Shown here: in pieces, positions 25,675 to 34,390 of the stretch
Position numbering within the stretch: the first letter of the stretch is position 1
How the letters are laid out: each line of letters begins with the position of its first letter
Source of the DNA: Putridiphycobacter sp965230485
GTDB taxonomy: Bacteria; Bacteroidota; Bacteroidia; Flavobacteriales_D; Crocinitomicaceae
Assembly (NCBI GenBank): GCA_965230485.1
Contig: CBDDLA010000001.1
Span: 806,001-870,000, forward strand
Direction of reading: 5' to 3'
Length of the DNA: 64,000 nt
Translations under genes and position numbers: made by a program
The notes under the pieces: model-generated
Database searches by the model: none
Told to the model about the DNA's origin: nothing
What the model saw: only the letters and a program-made list of their open reading frames with translations

Positions 25675-27216
25675 TTACTTGAAATTTAATCCTTTTTCTT
25701 CCAATAAAAACATCTGCCAATCTTCAGCTAATTGACCTTTCATCACTCTTGGAAACTTATGCTGAGCCCCATATTTCCCAGTTAATTTCATAAAATCGTA
25801 AAAATAGGATGTTGGAATAATATGAACATGTATATCACTTAAAGCAAAGTGACGCTCTAACGCATAATCAGCATTAAACAATTTTAAGGCGGCGTCAAGT
25901 TTTAGTTTTATAACAGCAGGCTTAACAGATCGATCTCCCGAAATAAACCATCTATGTGCAAAACTTCCATTCTTTTCTTCACCTATTACAGCAAATTCTC
26001 TAATATCGGTATGCAATTGTATGCTGACTTTGGTTAATGCTTCGGTCATATTATCAATTGACAGATGCTCACCACATAGACTTAAAAAATGTTTTGTTCG
26101 CCCTGTAATTTTTAATTTAAAAGCATCAACATCTGTAAAACGAATCGTATCTCCGATCAGATAGCGCCATGCACCGGAATTAGTTGTTATTAGTAAAGCA
26201 TAATCGATTCCAGGTTGAACATCTTTTAGTGATAGAATGCAATCTTGATTCATTAAATTACCATCTACGTCAAAATACTCACTATTAAACGGAATAAACT
26301 CATAATATACACCATTATTAGTCACTAATTCCAAAGAGTCGGAATGAATGGGTTGAAAAGCAAAAAAACCTTCAGACGTTAAATAAGAGTCTAAATAAAT
26401 GACACGCTCATTCAATAGGTTATTATAAGTACTAATGTAAGGATCAAAGCTGACCCCTCCGTGTACATAGACCCGCAAATTAGGCCAAATATCAAATATG
26501 GATTCAAGACCATACGTATCCACAATGCGTTCAATCATCATTTGAACCCATGACGGAACGCCACAGATAATACCAATATTCCATTTGGGAGCTTCTTTCA
26601 CAATGGCTTGTATTTTTTCCTCCCAATTTTTAATTGCCCTAACACGCCTATTCGGTTTAGAAAATGGAACTAACCATTGAGGAACCTTTCCAGTCATAAT
26701 GCCACTTAAATCTCCTTCTAAATGTGCATTTATGCTAGTTAACTCGGTGCTACCACCCAAAAATAATATATCACATTCGTAAAAATCGTTTGGAACTGAT
26801 ATTTTAGAAAATGTTAAAAATTGCTTAATACCAGCTTTTTTGATGGAACTAATCATCTTATCAGAAACGGGAATCCGTTTGCTCGCTGAGCCAGTTGTAC
26901 CAGAAGTCAGTGCAAAGTTTTTAATTTTTCCAGGCCATGCCACATCTTCTATGCCATTTAGCGTTTGGTGCCAATATTGTTTGAACATGGTGTTGTAATC
27001 AAAAACTGGAACATTCTCATGAAAAGTGTTTGCCATATTATCTGATTTTAAAATTTTATTAAAATTAAAGTCACGACCAAACTTCGTTTTTTTGGCTTTA
27101 GTCAATAATTTTTTTAGTTGTTTTTCTTGATAAACAACGCCCTTACGCGGAGTACTTTCAGTAACAATTGAAGCATACTTTGTAGTACTTTTAATTAAAG
27201 TTCCGATTACTGCCAT
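25675..27216 (-). CDS. GH3-family acyl-acid amido synthetase-like protein
   Basis: A 513-aa member of the GH3 family (named from plant auxin-conjugating enzymes), which adenylate a carboxylic acid and join it to an amine, usually an amino acid. The ANL-type motifs are present: phosphate loop TSGTTGSASKRIP (Ser105-Ser110), a YASSE-like segment (YLTSEGFFAFQ, about 290-300) and a YRxGD-like segment (WRYLIGDTIRF, about 350-360). The C-terminal domain ends with the conserved region GKYGAQHKFPRV. The family is widespread in Bacteroidota but no bacterial substrate is established there to my knowledge. The -7 box is 17 nt upstream. Confidence 0.88.
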   Translation of the reverse strand: MAVIGTLIKSTTKYASIVTESTPRKGVVYQEKQLKKLLTKAKKTKFGRDFNFNKILKSDNMANTFHENVPVFDYNTMFKQYWHQTLNGIEDVAWPGKIKNFALTSGTTGSASKRIPVSDKMISSIKKAGIKQFLTFSKISVPNDFYECDILFLGGSTELTSINAHLEGDLSGIMTGKVPQWLVPFSKPNRRVRAIKNWEEKIQAIVKEAPKWNIGIICGVPSWVQMMIERIVDTYGLESIFDIWPNLRVYVHGGVSFDPYISTYNNLLNERVIYLDSYLTSEGFFAFQPIHSDSLELVTNNGVYYEFIPFNSEYFDVDGNLMNQDCILSLKDVQPGIDYALLITTNSGAWRYLIGDTIRFTDVDAFKLKITGRTKHFLSLCGEHLSIDNMTEALTKVSIQLHTDIREFAVIGEEKNGSFAHRWFISGDRSVKPAVIKLKLDAALKLFNADYALERHFALSDIHVHIIPTSYFYDFMKLTGKYGAQHKFPRVMKGQLAEDWQMFLLEEKGLNFK

Positions 27217-27233
27217 AATAGTATAGTTTTATT

Positions 27234-27241
27234 CAAAATTA
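27234..27241 (-). promoter_or_regulatory. -7 box of the GH3 gene
   Basis: Minus-strand TAATTTTG matches TAnnTTTG exactly, 17 nt before the ATG at 27216. Confidence 0.4.
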
Positions 27242-27414
27242 ATTTGAAAGAGATTGATAGGCCTTTAGGAAACATCATTAAACTATTACGCCAACTTTAC
27301 TATTCACAATTTGTGAACATGCTTTTATTATGTTTTAGTTACGTTAATATTAAGCGAGTTTCAATTTATGGCGCACAGAAAGTCATTTCTTCTAGAATCT
27401 GAACAAGAATTAAT

Positions 27415-27422
27415 TATATTTG
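27415..27422 (+). promoter_or_regulatory. -7 box almost touching the yigZ start codon
   Basis: TATATTTG matches TAnnTTTG exactly and ends 6 nt before the ATG at 27429, so the message would start at or within a few bases of the start codon. Confidence 0.5.
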
Positions 27423-27428
27423 TCCGTG

Positions 27429-28049
27429 ATGACAAGTCCGGATAGCTATCTAACATTGGCCAAACAATCAGAAGGCTTTTATAAAGAAAAAGGTTCAAAA
27501 TTCACTGCATATGCAATGCCTTGCGACAATCAAGACCACGCCAAAAGCATAATTGCGGATTTGAGAAAAACCAATCCAACTGCTTGTCATGTTTGTTTTG
27601 CCTGGAGATTAGGCATGAATAGTTTGAATTACCATGACCGTTTTTCAGATGATGGCGAACCTTCAAATTCGGCTGGAAAGCCAATTCATGGCCAAATCAT
27701 TTCTTTTAATTTGACAAATATTTTAATCGCTGTTGTCAGAATATATGGTGGCACTAACCTTGGCGTTGGGGGCTTAATGAATGCCTACAAAACAGCTAGT
27801 AAAGAAGCTTTAGAACGTGCAAAATTTGTAGAGAAATATATCTTGGACGAATTAGAAATTCTATTTCCGTATGCTGAAATGGGTAAGCTTATGAACCTTT
27901 TAAAAAGAAATGCCGTAAACGACATTCGAAATGATTTTGAAGGTTCTCTTGGCAAAGTAATCGTCAAAATCAGATCATCAAAAACCCAAAATTTGATTAA
28001 TGAGTTAGAATCCATTCACACCTTAACGATTAAAAAAACTAACGATTAA
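27429..28049 (+). CDS. yigZ: YigZ/IMPACT family protein
   Basis: A 206-aa YigZ protein (UPF0029/IMPACT N-terminal domain plus a C-terminal DUF1949-like domain). Family hallmarks: GFYKEKGSKFTAYA, ACHVCFAWRLG, DRFSDDGEPSNSAGKPIHGQI and VRIYGGTNLGVGGLMNAY. I start it at ATG 27429 because the TTG at 27420 is part of the -7 box and because MTSPDSYLTLAKQSEG matches the usual N terminus. The biochemical role is uncertain (the eukaryotic relative IMPACT modulates Gcn2). The M42 peptidase ATG follows the stop codon immediately. Confidence 0.9.
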   Translation: MTSPDSYLTLAKQSEGFYKEKGSKFTAYAMPCDNQDHAKSIIADLRKTNPTACHVCFAWRLGMNSLNYHDRFSDDGEPSNSAGKPIHGQIISFNLTNILIAVVRIYGGTNLGVGGLMNAYKTASKEALERAKFVEKYILDELEILFPYAEMGKLMNLLKRNAVNDIRNDFEGSLGKVIVKIRSSKTQNLINELESIHTLTIKKTND

Positions 28050-28982
28050 ATGATTTATTCCTTTTTAAAAGAATTAATTGAGGTAAGGGGGACTAGTGGA
28101 GATGAAGCAACTATTAAAAATTTTATCCGAAATTATGTTCAAGAAAACAAGAAAAACTGGGCGGTAGAACCTCAAATAATTGATGGTGATGGCTTTCAGG
28201 ATACTTTACTTTTAGTATTTGGTGAGCAGCCTAAAACAGCTATTTTCGCTCATATAGATACTATAGGTTATCACGTTGGATACGATAATAATTTAATAAA
28301 AATAGGAGGACCGCGTGCCATTGATGGTATGGAATTGGTAGGATCTGATTCTAACGGAGAAATTGAGACTGAGCTGATGATTATAGAACAAGCCGAAGGA
28401 CATGATGAATTCAAAGCCGTTTATGACAGGGCTATTGACCGTGGAACGCCTTTGTCTTTTAAACCTAACTTTAGAGAAGACGACAATTATATTATTTCTC
28501 CTTATTTAGATAACCGATTAGGCGTATGGGTGGCATTAGAAGTAGCTAAAACACTTAAAAATGGAGTTATTGCATTTTCGACTTACGAAGAAACTGGTGG
28601 AGGATCTGTTGGTTTTATAGGAAAATATTTATTCGAAAATTATGGCATTCGACAAGCTTTGATTTCCGATATCACCTGGATAACACATGGCATATCTCAC
28701 GGTAATGGAGTAGCAATTTCAATGAGGGATAAAGGTATTCCACGAAAGGTATTTTTAGATCGGATTATTAAGATTGCTAAACATAGTCGAATTTCCTATC
28801 AATTAGAAGTTGAAAGTGCAGGAGGTAGTGACGGAACAGCCCTACAACATTCTGATCTTCCTTTTGATTGGTGTTTTATTGGCGCCGCTGAAGATCATGT
28901 ACATTCGCCTAATGAAACCGTGCACAAATCTGATGTTAGGGCTATGATTGATTTGTATAAAGTATTGATGGAGGAATTATAG
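28050..28982 (+). CDS. M42-family aminopeptidase
   Basis: A 310-aa co-catalytic metallo-aminopeptidase of the M42 (glutamyl/FrvX-like) family, cytoplasmic. Metal and catalytic residues in family order: His68 and Asp70 in FAHIDTIG, bridging Asp154 in YLDNRLG, Glu180/Glu181 in TYEETGGGS, Asp in ISDITW, and the last His in VHSPNETVHKSD. SAGGSDGTALQ fits the substrate-binding loop. The ATG directly follows the yigZ stop codon, so the two are cotranscribed and probably coupled. Confidence 0.88.
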   Translation: MIYSFLKELIEVRGTSGDEATIKNFIRNYVQENKKNWAVEPQIIDGDGFQDTLLLVFGEQPKTAIFAHIDTIGYHVGYDNNLIKIGGPRAIDGMELVGSDSNGEIETELMIIEQAEGHDEFKAVYDRAIDRGTPLSFKPNFREDDNYIISPYLDNRLGVWVALEVAKTLKNGVIAFSTYEETGGGSVGFIGKYLFENYGIRQALISDITWITHGISHGNGVAISMRDKGIPRKVFLDRIIKIAKHSRISYQLEVESAGGSDGTALQHSDLPFDWCFIGAAEDHVHSPNETVHKSDVRAMIDLYKVLMEEL

Positions 28983-28988
28983 ATAACG

Positions 28989-29081
28989 AGTAGTAAGTAA
29001 ATAGATGTTAGATATTAGTATTTAGCATGTTAAATATAAATACATAGTTTACTAGCTGCTCACTACTTTCTACTCACTACT
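28989..29081. repeat. Imperfect inverted repeat in a convergent gap
   Basis: AGTAGTAAGTA (28989-28999) faces TACTCACTACT (29071-29081), 10 of 11 pairs, with further CTCACTACT-type repeats around 29059-29085. It sits between convergent genes and may end transcription, but there is no T-run next to the stem. Confidence 0.35.
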
Positions 29082-29099
29082 AGGCACTAAAATCTACAT

Positions 29100-30026
29100 T
29101 TACGTATTTAACCACCTTTTAAATCTACCCCAAGCCGTAGTAGGTTCTGGTAGTTTTGGTGCTTTTTGTTTTTTGATCGCTTTTTCAATCTCTTTTTTCT
29201 TCTTTTTCTTTGATTGAGTAGCTACTTTTTGCTGTACATTTTCCGTATAATGCTTTTTTCGTTTTTCAGCCTGATATTTCTTTAATTCAGCACTTTTACG
29301 TTGACGTCTTTTTTCTTCAAATGCTTTTCTATCCGCATCAGTGATTACTTTTCTAGGCCGCTTTTTTGTTTGTTTAGCTTTTCTTTTCTTACGATTTTCG
29401 TAGGCTTTTTGCTTTCTAGCATCTTTATCAGCTTTTCTTTTTTCGTAAACGGTTTCAGTCACATCAGTAGTGGTATTACCGTTAGTGACTAAAAACTGTA
29501 CACTTCTTTTAATACTAGGCAGTTCAATTTTTCCAACAACTGTCGGACCGTCTAATTCAGGTTTTGGCGCTTTAATTATACCATCTTCGATAATAAGATC
29601 TGGTAATTCTTCTCCGTCCTCTCCTATTCTTGATATTCTTTCAATCTCTTCTTCTACGGTTCCATTTTCACTTAAATCATCATGTTGAAACACATTTTCT
29701 GCGTTTTCATCTATTTCAGCAATGACAGATTTAGCCGCAATGTCTTCAATTTCCTCTACTGATAATTCAATTTCCTCTTCAGGTTCTTCAATAATTTCAT
29801 TGATTGCCTTTGAGTCATTTTCCTCTATAGTTGCTTTCGGTAAATCCTCAGTTAATGATTCAACTGAAACTTCTTCTTTAAAGGCTTTCATCAACAAATC
29901 CAAAGCTTCAGCCCCCACTTTGGTATTCAAATCCATTTCCAATAAAATCTGGTGTTCTTTTTCAAGAAAATCTAATAGTTCTTGCGGTTTTTTATCAAGT
30001 TTTCTCGCTAATTGTCCTAATCGCAT
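29100..30026 (-). CDS. Basic protein with IF2-N-like helical head
   Basis: A 308-aa protein. The N terminus (MRLGQLARKLDKKPQELLDF, about 1-50) resembles the small helical domain found at the N terminus of initiation factor IF2, which reads similarly in Bacteroidota. A strongly acidic stretch follows (about 55-150). The second half (about 205-308) is a lysine/arginine-rich, probably coiled segment (RKKRKAKQTKKRPRK, KKKKKKEIEKAIKKQ) ending in WGRFKRWL. The charge split suggests RNA or ribosome binding; this is inference. A good promoter (TTG, 19 nt, TATATTTG) precedes it. Confidence 0.7.
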   Translation of the reverse strand: MRLGQLARKLDKKPQELLDFLEKEHQILLEMDLNTKVGAEALDLLMKAFKEEVSVESLTEDLPKATIEENDSKAINEIIEEPEEEIELSVEEIEDIAAKSVIAEIDENAENVFQHDDLSENGTVEEEIERISRIGEDGEELPDLIIEDGIIKAPKPELDGPTVVGKIELPSIKRSVQFLVTNGNTTTDVTETVYEKRKADKDARKQKAYENRKKRKAKQTKKRPRKVITDADRKAFEEKRRQRKSAELKKYQAEKRKKHYTENVQQKVATQSKKKKKKEIEKAIKKQKAPKLPEPTTAWGRFKRWLNT

Positions 30027-30047
30027 ATTAAATCACTGGGGTTTCTG

Positions 30048-30077
30048 CAAATATAATAAGGGATTTGAAGTTTTCAA
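30048..30077 (-). promoter_or_regulatory. Promoter of the IF2-N-like gene
   Basis: On the minus strand: TTG (30077-30075), 19-nt spacer, TATATTTG (30055-30048). Both boxes and the spacing fit the Bacteroidota sigma-ABfr consensus; the ATG is 21 nt further. Confidence 0.65.
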
Positions 30078-30142
30078 TTAAATTAGTTGAAATTGCAAAA
30101 AAGGAATTCCAGTTCTGGTCAAATACATCAAGAAGTAGACTA

Positions 30143-30541
30143 TTATTTAATAGATACCATATGCCTTAGAAAACCTCTATTTAGAAATTCTCGTGTTGCT
30201 AATAATGAAACTACAGAAAGGAGTGTTAAACTATGCTCATATGGTCTAAATGAAAACTGATTAACAGTTAAGACCGTAATGACAATGAATAAAAGGATGT
30301 AAAGCACATTTACAGTTTTGTTCGTTATTTTACCAACATCAAGTAAGCCTTCAAATAAAGGAATAGTAACAGCCAACAGGCCAATCATGGTGATCATTGA
30401 AAACTCATAGGCCTCAAATTGCTCCATAGTAATGGATGCTTCGTGCACATTCTTAAAAATAGCCGAAAATCCAAATGCAAGGGCGTTTATCAGAGGCATA
30501 GAGAAAAACAATATAAGTGATTTAATAATTGTATGCTCCAT
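30143..30541 (-). CDS. Small membrane protein of unknown function
   Basis: A 132-aa protein with three or four hydrophobic segments (IKSLILFFSMPLINALAFGF, ITMIGLLAVTIPLFEGLL, VLYILLFIVITVLTV and a last helix). I recognise no family. I start it at ATG 30541 rather than the TTG two codons upstream. It stands between the SH3-like protein and the IF2-N-like protein on the same strand. Confidence 0.6.
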   Translation of the reverse strand: MEHTIIKSLILFFSMPLINALAFGFSAIFKNVHEASITMEQFEAYEFSMITMIGLLAVTIPLFEGLLDVGKITNKTVNVLYILLFIVITVLTVNQFSFRPYEHSLTLLSVVSLLATREFLNRGFLRHMVSIK

Positions 30542-30616
30542 AACCAAAAGTTTGGTCCTTGCACTATTTAGACGGAATCAAGATAAAGAGGGTTGCCTTA
30601 TTATGCACGCATTATT

Positions 30617-31387
30617 TTATTCCTGCTGCAACCAATTAAATCGCCCATTTTTCCAGTAGATAAATCCGCCACCACAGCTTTCCGCATAGTGCATGTATAA
30701 TGAATTATAGGATAACCTCACTTTTCTATGCTCGGGAACATCCTCGTAGTTAATAAAGCAAGTGTCATAATTCGACCAGAGAGGTTCACCAGGCATAATT
30801 TTTAAAAAAACTTCGGCCCATTCATAATCGACAATTTTAAACGGGTCGTTTTCACCTCCCAAAAAAAGTACTTCATGCTTTTTGCCATAATTTAGAAAGG
30901 TAACTTTAGTGATGTTTTCTTTATCTTTGACTAAAACTACCAAGTCTTTGATTCCATCACCAAAGAAATCTCCCTCAAAATAAAACGGACTTCGATCTGA
31001 GTGAATACTATACCCTTCTAATTCAGAAAAATGGGCCATTTTTTTCATTATTTTAGTCTCAATGATAGCTCGTTTTTTCAGATATCCACTAAATACATAT
31101 CCAGATTTTTGATTGGAAACAAAAATCGGAAAATTTTGATATTCCACTCTTACCCACTCTCCTTCAATTCGTTTCCCACCATCAGTTATGGTTTGCCTTT
31201 TCCCAGACCGCTCCTTAATTATGACATGAATCCCAAAGGACAATTTGCCAATTTCAGCAGCGTTCCTACGAGGTTCTTCTCTTAAAAATAAACCATTATT
31301 GGCTATCACTAAATAAGTTTCGTCATCATTAGCTCTTGCGAATGATGACGAAATCAAAACTATTAAAACATTAAAAAACAACTTCAT
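30617..31387 (-). CDS. Exported protein with bacterial SH3-like domain
   Basis: A 256-aa exported protein: signal peptide (about 1-19, FFNVLIVLISSSFARA), then an SH3_3-like domain (about 25-105: YLVIANNGLFLREEP, EIGKLSFGIHVII, EWVRVEYQ, SGYVFSGYL). Bacterial SH3 domains usually bind cell-wall peptides. The C-terminal part (about 125-256), with YFEGDFFGDGIKDLVVLV and a calcium-loop-like pattern, ends in a two-cysteine segment. Start ATG 31387. No enzymatic domain is visible. Confidence 0.72.
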   Translation of the reverse strand: MKLFFNVLIVLISSSFARANDDETYLVIANNGLFLREEPRRNAAEIGKLSFGIHVIIKERSGKRQTITDGGKRIEGEWVRVEYQNFPIFVSNQKSGYVFSGYLKKRAIIETKIMKKMAHFSELEGYSIHSDRSPFYFEGDFFGDGIKDLVVLVKDKENITKVTFLNYGKKHEVLFLGGENDPFKIVDYEWAEVFLKIMPGEPLWSNYDTCFINYEDVPEHRKVRLSYNSLYMHYAESCGGGFIYWKNGRFNWLQQE

Positions 31388-31505
31388 TCCTTAAATGTAG
31401 TAGCTTGAAGTCATTAAGAGTAAATCTTAATGAAAGAACAGCACAATCATTTATTATTTGTTTGAACTTGCTTAGAATTCGTTTATTTGGACAGCTGGGT
31501 CAACT

Positions 31506-31883
31506 CTACTCTCTGATGTATTTCACCTTGCAAGGTTCAATACATGGAATGCAAATGATGAGCTCATTACAATTCAACTCAAAACCTAATGTGGTACAAC
31601 TTGTTGTATGGATAACTGAATCGATTAAGGAATACGTACCAGAAACTTCAGTTTCATCTTCAGCATTCAGGCTGCAAACGGCGCCAACTGCTTCAATGGT
31701 ACTATTCTCAAAAAACTCAATTGTTTTATTGCTATTAACAGGCTGAAACGTGCCACTTCCGTCTCCTGGATCACTTAAAACTTCGGATAATTTGTATTTT
31801 CCAACGAGCTCCGTTTCCTGTTCATTCTTTTTGCAAGCTAATAAACTACTGAGAAGTAGAATGCATAAAATGAGTCTTTTCAT
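31506..31883 (-). CDS. Small lipocalin-like lipoprotein
   Basis: A 125-aa lipoprotein: signal peptide with lipobox LLAC (Cys17) followed by KKN. VGKYKLSEVL, then alternating strands (KTIEFFENSTIEA, VSGTYSLIDSVIH) resemble the lipocalin-like domains common in this phylum. Six further cysteines cluster in the C-terminal half. I start it at ATG 31883, which leaves a clean signal peptide, instead of the TTG three codons upstream. Confidence 0.65.
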   Translation of the reverse strand: MKRLILCILLLSSLLACKKNEQETELVGKYKLSEVLSDPGDGSGTFQPVNSNKTIEFFENSTIEAVGAVCSLNAEDETEVSGTYSLIDSVIHTTSCTTLGFELNCNELIICIPCIEPCKVKYIRE

Positions 31884-32031
31884 ATCAACCAATACTTTAT
31901 TAATTTTTATACTGATGTTATTTTCAAAAAAGGGGTTGCATTCATTACTTAAAAAATGACAACTTTAAAAAAATAAGAAGTAATGGAAATTGCTCATACA
32001 AAACAGCGCATAAATTATTTTATGTCATTAA

Positions 32032-34080
32032 TTATTTGACTAATTGCTCTGCTAAACCACTTTTTCGTAACAAAGCTTTCGAGTCTGGTGCTTGTCCTCT
32101 GAAGGCTTTATAGAGTTCCATAGGATGAACACTCCCCCCTTTTTCAAGGATGTTTTCACGGTATTTTTTAGCTGTTTCGGGATCAAAAATGCCATTGGTT
32201 TTAAAGTATTCGAAGGCATCTGCTTCCAATACCTCAGCCCATTTATAGCTATAATAACCCGCTGAATAGCCACCACTAAAAATATGCGAGAAGGCTGTAG
32301 ACGTTAAGGTTCGTTTTTCCTCCGGAAATAAAGCCGTTTTAGTACCTGCTTCGGTTTCAACTTCGTAAACAGACTGACCCGGTGCTTCTACCCTGTCATG
32401 CCAGGCCATATCTAACTGTCCTAAACCTACCTGACGAACCGTCTGGTAAGCACTTAAAAAGTTCATACTATCCTTAATTTTTTGAATTAAATCCAATGGA
32501 ATGGTCTCCCCAGTTTCATAATGCTTTGCAAATAAGTCTAAGCAATCTTTTTCGTAGCACCAGTTTTCCATTAGCTGACTCGGTAGCTCTACAAAATCCC
32601 AGAACACGCTGGTACCACTCATGCTTTCATAATAGCCTTGGGCCATTAAACCATGTAAGGCATGACCAAATTCATGGAACAAGGTTGTAACTTCATTAAA
32701 GGTTAATAGAGATGGTTTATCTGCTGTAGGTTTGGTGAAATTACAGACAATGGCCACATGCGGGCGTTGTTCTTGGCCATCATATCGGTTTTGCCCTCTA
32801 AATGATGTCATCCAGGCCCCGCCTCTTTTGCCAGGACGCGGAAAAAAATCGGCATAGAAAACCGCTAAATGCTTTCCATTTGGATCCAGCACTTCAAAGG
32901 TCTGTACATCTTCGTGATAAGTTTGAATATCATCACGTTCCTGAAAGGTGATTCCAAATAGCTTTTCAGCGGTTTGGAAAGCCCCTTGAATCACATTTTC
33001 CAATTTGAAATAAGGTTTTAATACTTCATCATTGATGGCGAATTTTTCCAATTGCAATTTCTCAGAATAATAACTAAAATCCCACCGCTTTATAGGGTTT
33101 GGTCCCCCTTCTTTATCTGCCAGAGCTTGTACCTCCGCTAATTCTTCTTTCGCTTTTGGCAAGGCATGGGTAATCAACTCATCCCATAGCTCATAAACCT
33201 TTTCCGGTTTTTCGGCCATGCGTTCTTCCAAAATAAAATCCGCATGGGTCTTATAGCCTAATAATTGTGCTTTTTCGGCCCGTAAGGTGGCAATTTCTTT
33301 AACGATTGCCTCATTATTATTCTCATTGTCCTGAAACCCTTTCGAGCCAAAAGCCAGATACATTTTCTGTCTTAAGTCGCGGTTCTCCGCATACTTCATA
33401 AATGGAATATAACTTGGATAATCCACCGTAAACACATAACCACTTTCATGGCCTTTCTGTTCCGCTTCCAACCTAGCTGCTTGCACTACTCCTTCAGGTA
33501 AACCAGCCAGGTCAGCCTCATCAGTGATTAACATTTCAAAAGCATTCGTATCTTTTAGGACATTTTCCCCAAAGGTCAGGCTCAAAATAGACAGGCGATT
33601 ATTGATTACTTTTAATTGTTCACGGTCCTCCCCTTCTAAGTTCGCACCATTGCGGACGAAGCTCTTATACGTCTTTTCAAGCAAGTAAATCTGCTCCTTG
33701 CTTAAGGTCGCTTTTTCATCTCCTTCAAACACCGCTTTCACCCGTTTAAACAGTCCTTCATTCAATAATAGTTCTGTAGAGAACGCTGTAATGAGTGGCG
33801 ACACTTGCTGAGCAATGGCCTGCATTTCATCAGAGGTCTCAGCACTGTTTAAATTAAAGAAAATACTCGTAACTCGTCCCATCAATTTCCCACTACGTTC
33901 CAGGGCTTCAATGGTGTTTTGAAAGCTCGGAGTTACTGAATTCTGCACTATGTTATCAATCTCAGCTTTGGCCTCTGCTATAGACGTCTCAATGGCTGGT
34001 TGGTAATGAACTAGCTCAATGGCTTCAAAGGGCGCGGTTTCAAATGCGGTATTAAAATCAGATAATAATGGATTACTCAT
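32032..34080 (-). CDS. M3-family oligopeptidase (Dcp/PrlC-like)
   Basis: A 682-aa zinc peptidase of the M3 family that cleaves short peptides, here without a signal peptide and so probably cytoplasmic. Zinc site: His469-Glu470 and His473 in FHEFGHALHG, with the downstream Glu in the family's FVELPSQLMENW. C-terminal substrate-binding segments are present (FSGGYSAGYYSYKWAEVL). I start it at ATG 34080 (MSNPLLSDFNTAFETAPFE), the normal family N terminus, not the TTG 24 codons upstream. Distinguishing dipeptidyl carboxypeptidase (Dcp) from oligopeptidase A needs phylogeny. Confidence 0.93.
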   Translation of the reverse strand: MSNPLLSDFNTAFETAPFEAIELVHYQPAIETSIAEAKAEIDNIVQNSVTPSFQNTIEALERSGKLMGRVTSIFFNLNSAETSDEMQAIAQQVSPLITAFSTELLLNEGLFKRVKAVFEGDEKATLSKEQIYLLEKTYKSFVRNGANLEGEDREQLKVINNRLSILSLTFGENVLKDTNAFEMLITDEADLAGLPEGVVQAARLEAEQKGHESGYVFTVDYPSYIPFMKYAENRDLRQKMYLAFGSKGFQDNENNNEAIVKEIATLRAEKAQLLGYKTHADFILEERMAEKPEKVYELWDELITHALPKAKEELAEVQALADKEGGPNPIKRWDFSYYSEKLQLEKFAINDEVLKPYFKLENVIQGAFQTAEKLFGITFQERDDIQTYHEDVQTFEVLDPNGKHLAVFYADFFPRPGKRGGAWMTSFRGQNRYDGQEQRPHVAIVCNFTKPTADKPSLLTFNEVTTLFHEFGHALHGLMAQGYYESMSGTSVFWDFVELPSQLMENWCYEKDCLDLFAKHYETGETIPLDLIQKIKDSMNFLSAYQTVRQVGLGQLDMAWHDRVEAPGQSVYEVETEAGTKTALFPEEKRTLTSTAFSHIFSGGYSAGYYSYKWAEVLEADAFEYFKTNGIFDPETAKKYRENILEKGGSVHPMELYKAFRGQAPDSKALLRKSGLAEQLVK

Positions 34081-34085
34081 GGAGT

Positions 34086-34093
34086 CAAATTTA
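34086..34093 (-). promoter_or_regulatory. -7 box 5 nt before the M3 peptidase ATG
   Basis: Minus-strand TAAATTTG matches TAnnTTTG exactly, ending 5 nt before the ATG at 34080. If used, the message would be nearly leaderless. Confidence 0.35.
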
Positions 34094-34314
34094 ATGGCTA
34101 AAGATAAGGAGTATTTATGTGCTGAGTTATTAAATTTTGTTATAAGTGTCACAATAAATTGACCATGGGTTCATAATAAGCTTAAAGACTTGATTATTTG
34201 AATCATGTATAGAAAATTAAAATCAAATTATCCCTAATTGAGTAGTTTTCGAATGACCGAACTAAACACACTTTAATAAAATGCTGTACTTCATTAAAAG
34301 AAGTAAACAAATGG

Positions 34315-34322
34315 TATATTTG
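34315..34322 (+). promoter_or_regulatory. -7 box of the trypsin-like lipoprotein gene
   Basis: TATATTTG matches TAnnTTTG exactly; the expected start near 34328 leaves a leader of about 63 nt containing the palindrome below. Confidence 0.5.
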
Positions 34323-34340
34323 GGTAAATTAATAAGAGAA

Positions 34341-34364
34341 GATAAACGTATATATACGTTTATC
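34341..34364. promoter_or_regulatory. Perfect 24-bp palindrome in the leader
   Basis: The half-site GATAAACGTATA is followed directly by its exact reverse complement. It lies 18 nt after the -7 box and 26 nt before the ATG at 34391. It could be an operator for a dimeric regulator or a hairpin in the 5' leader. No T-run follows. Confidence 0.6.
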
Positions 34365-34390
34365 TGGTTGTTGTACATAATTTAGAAAAT

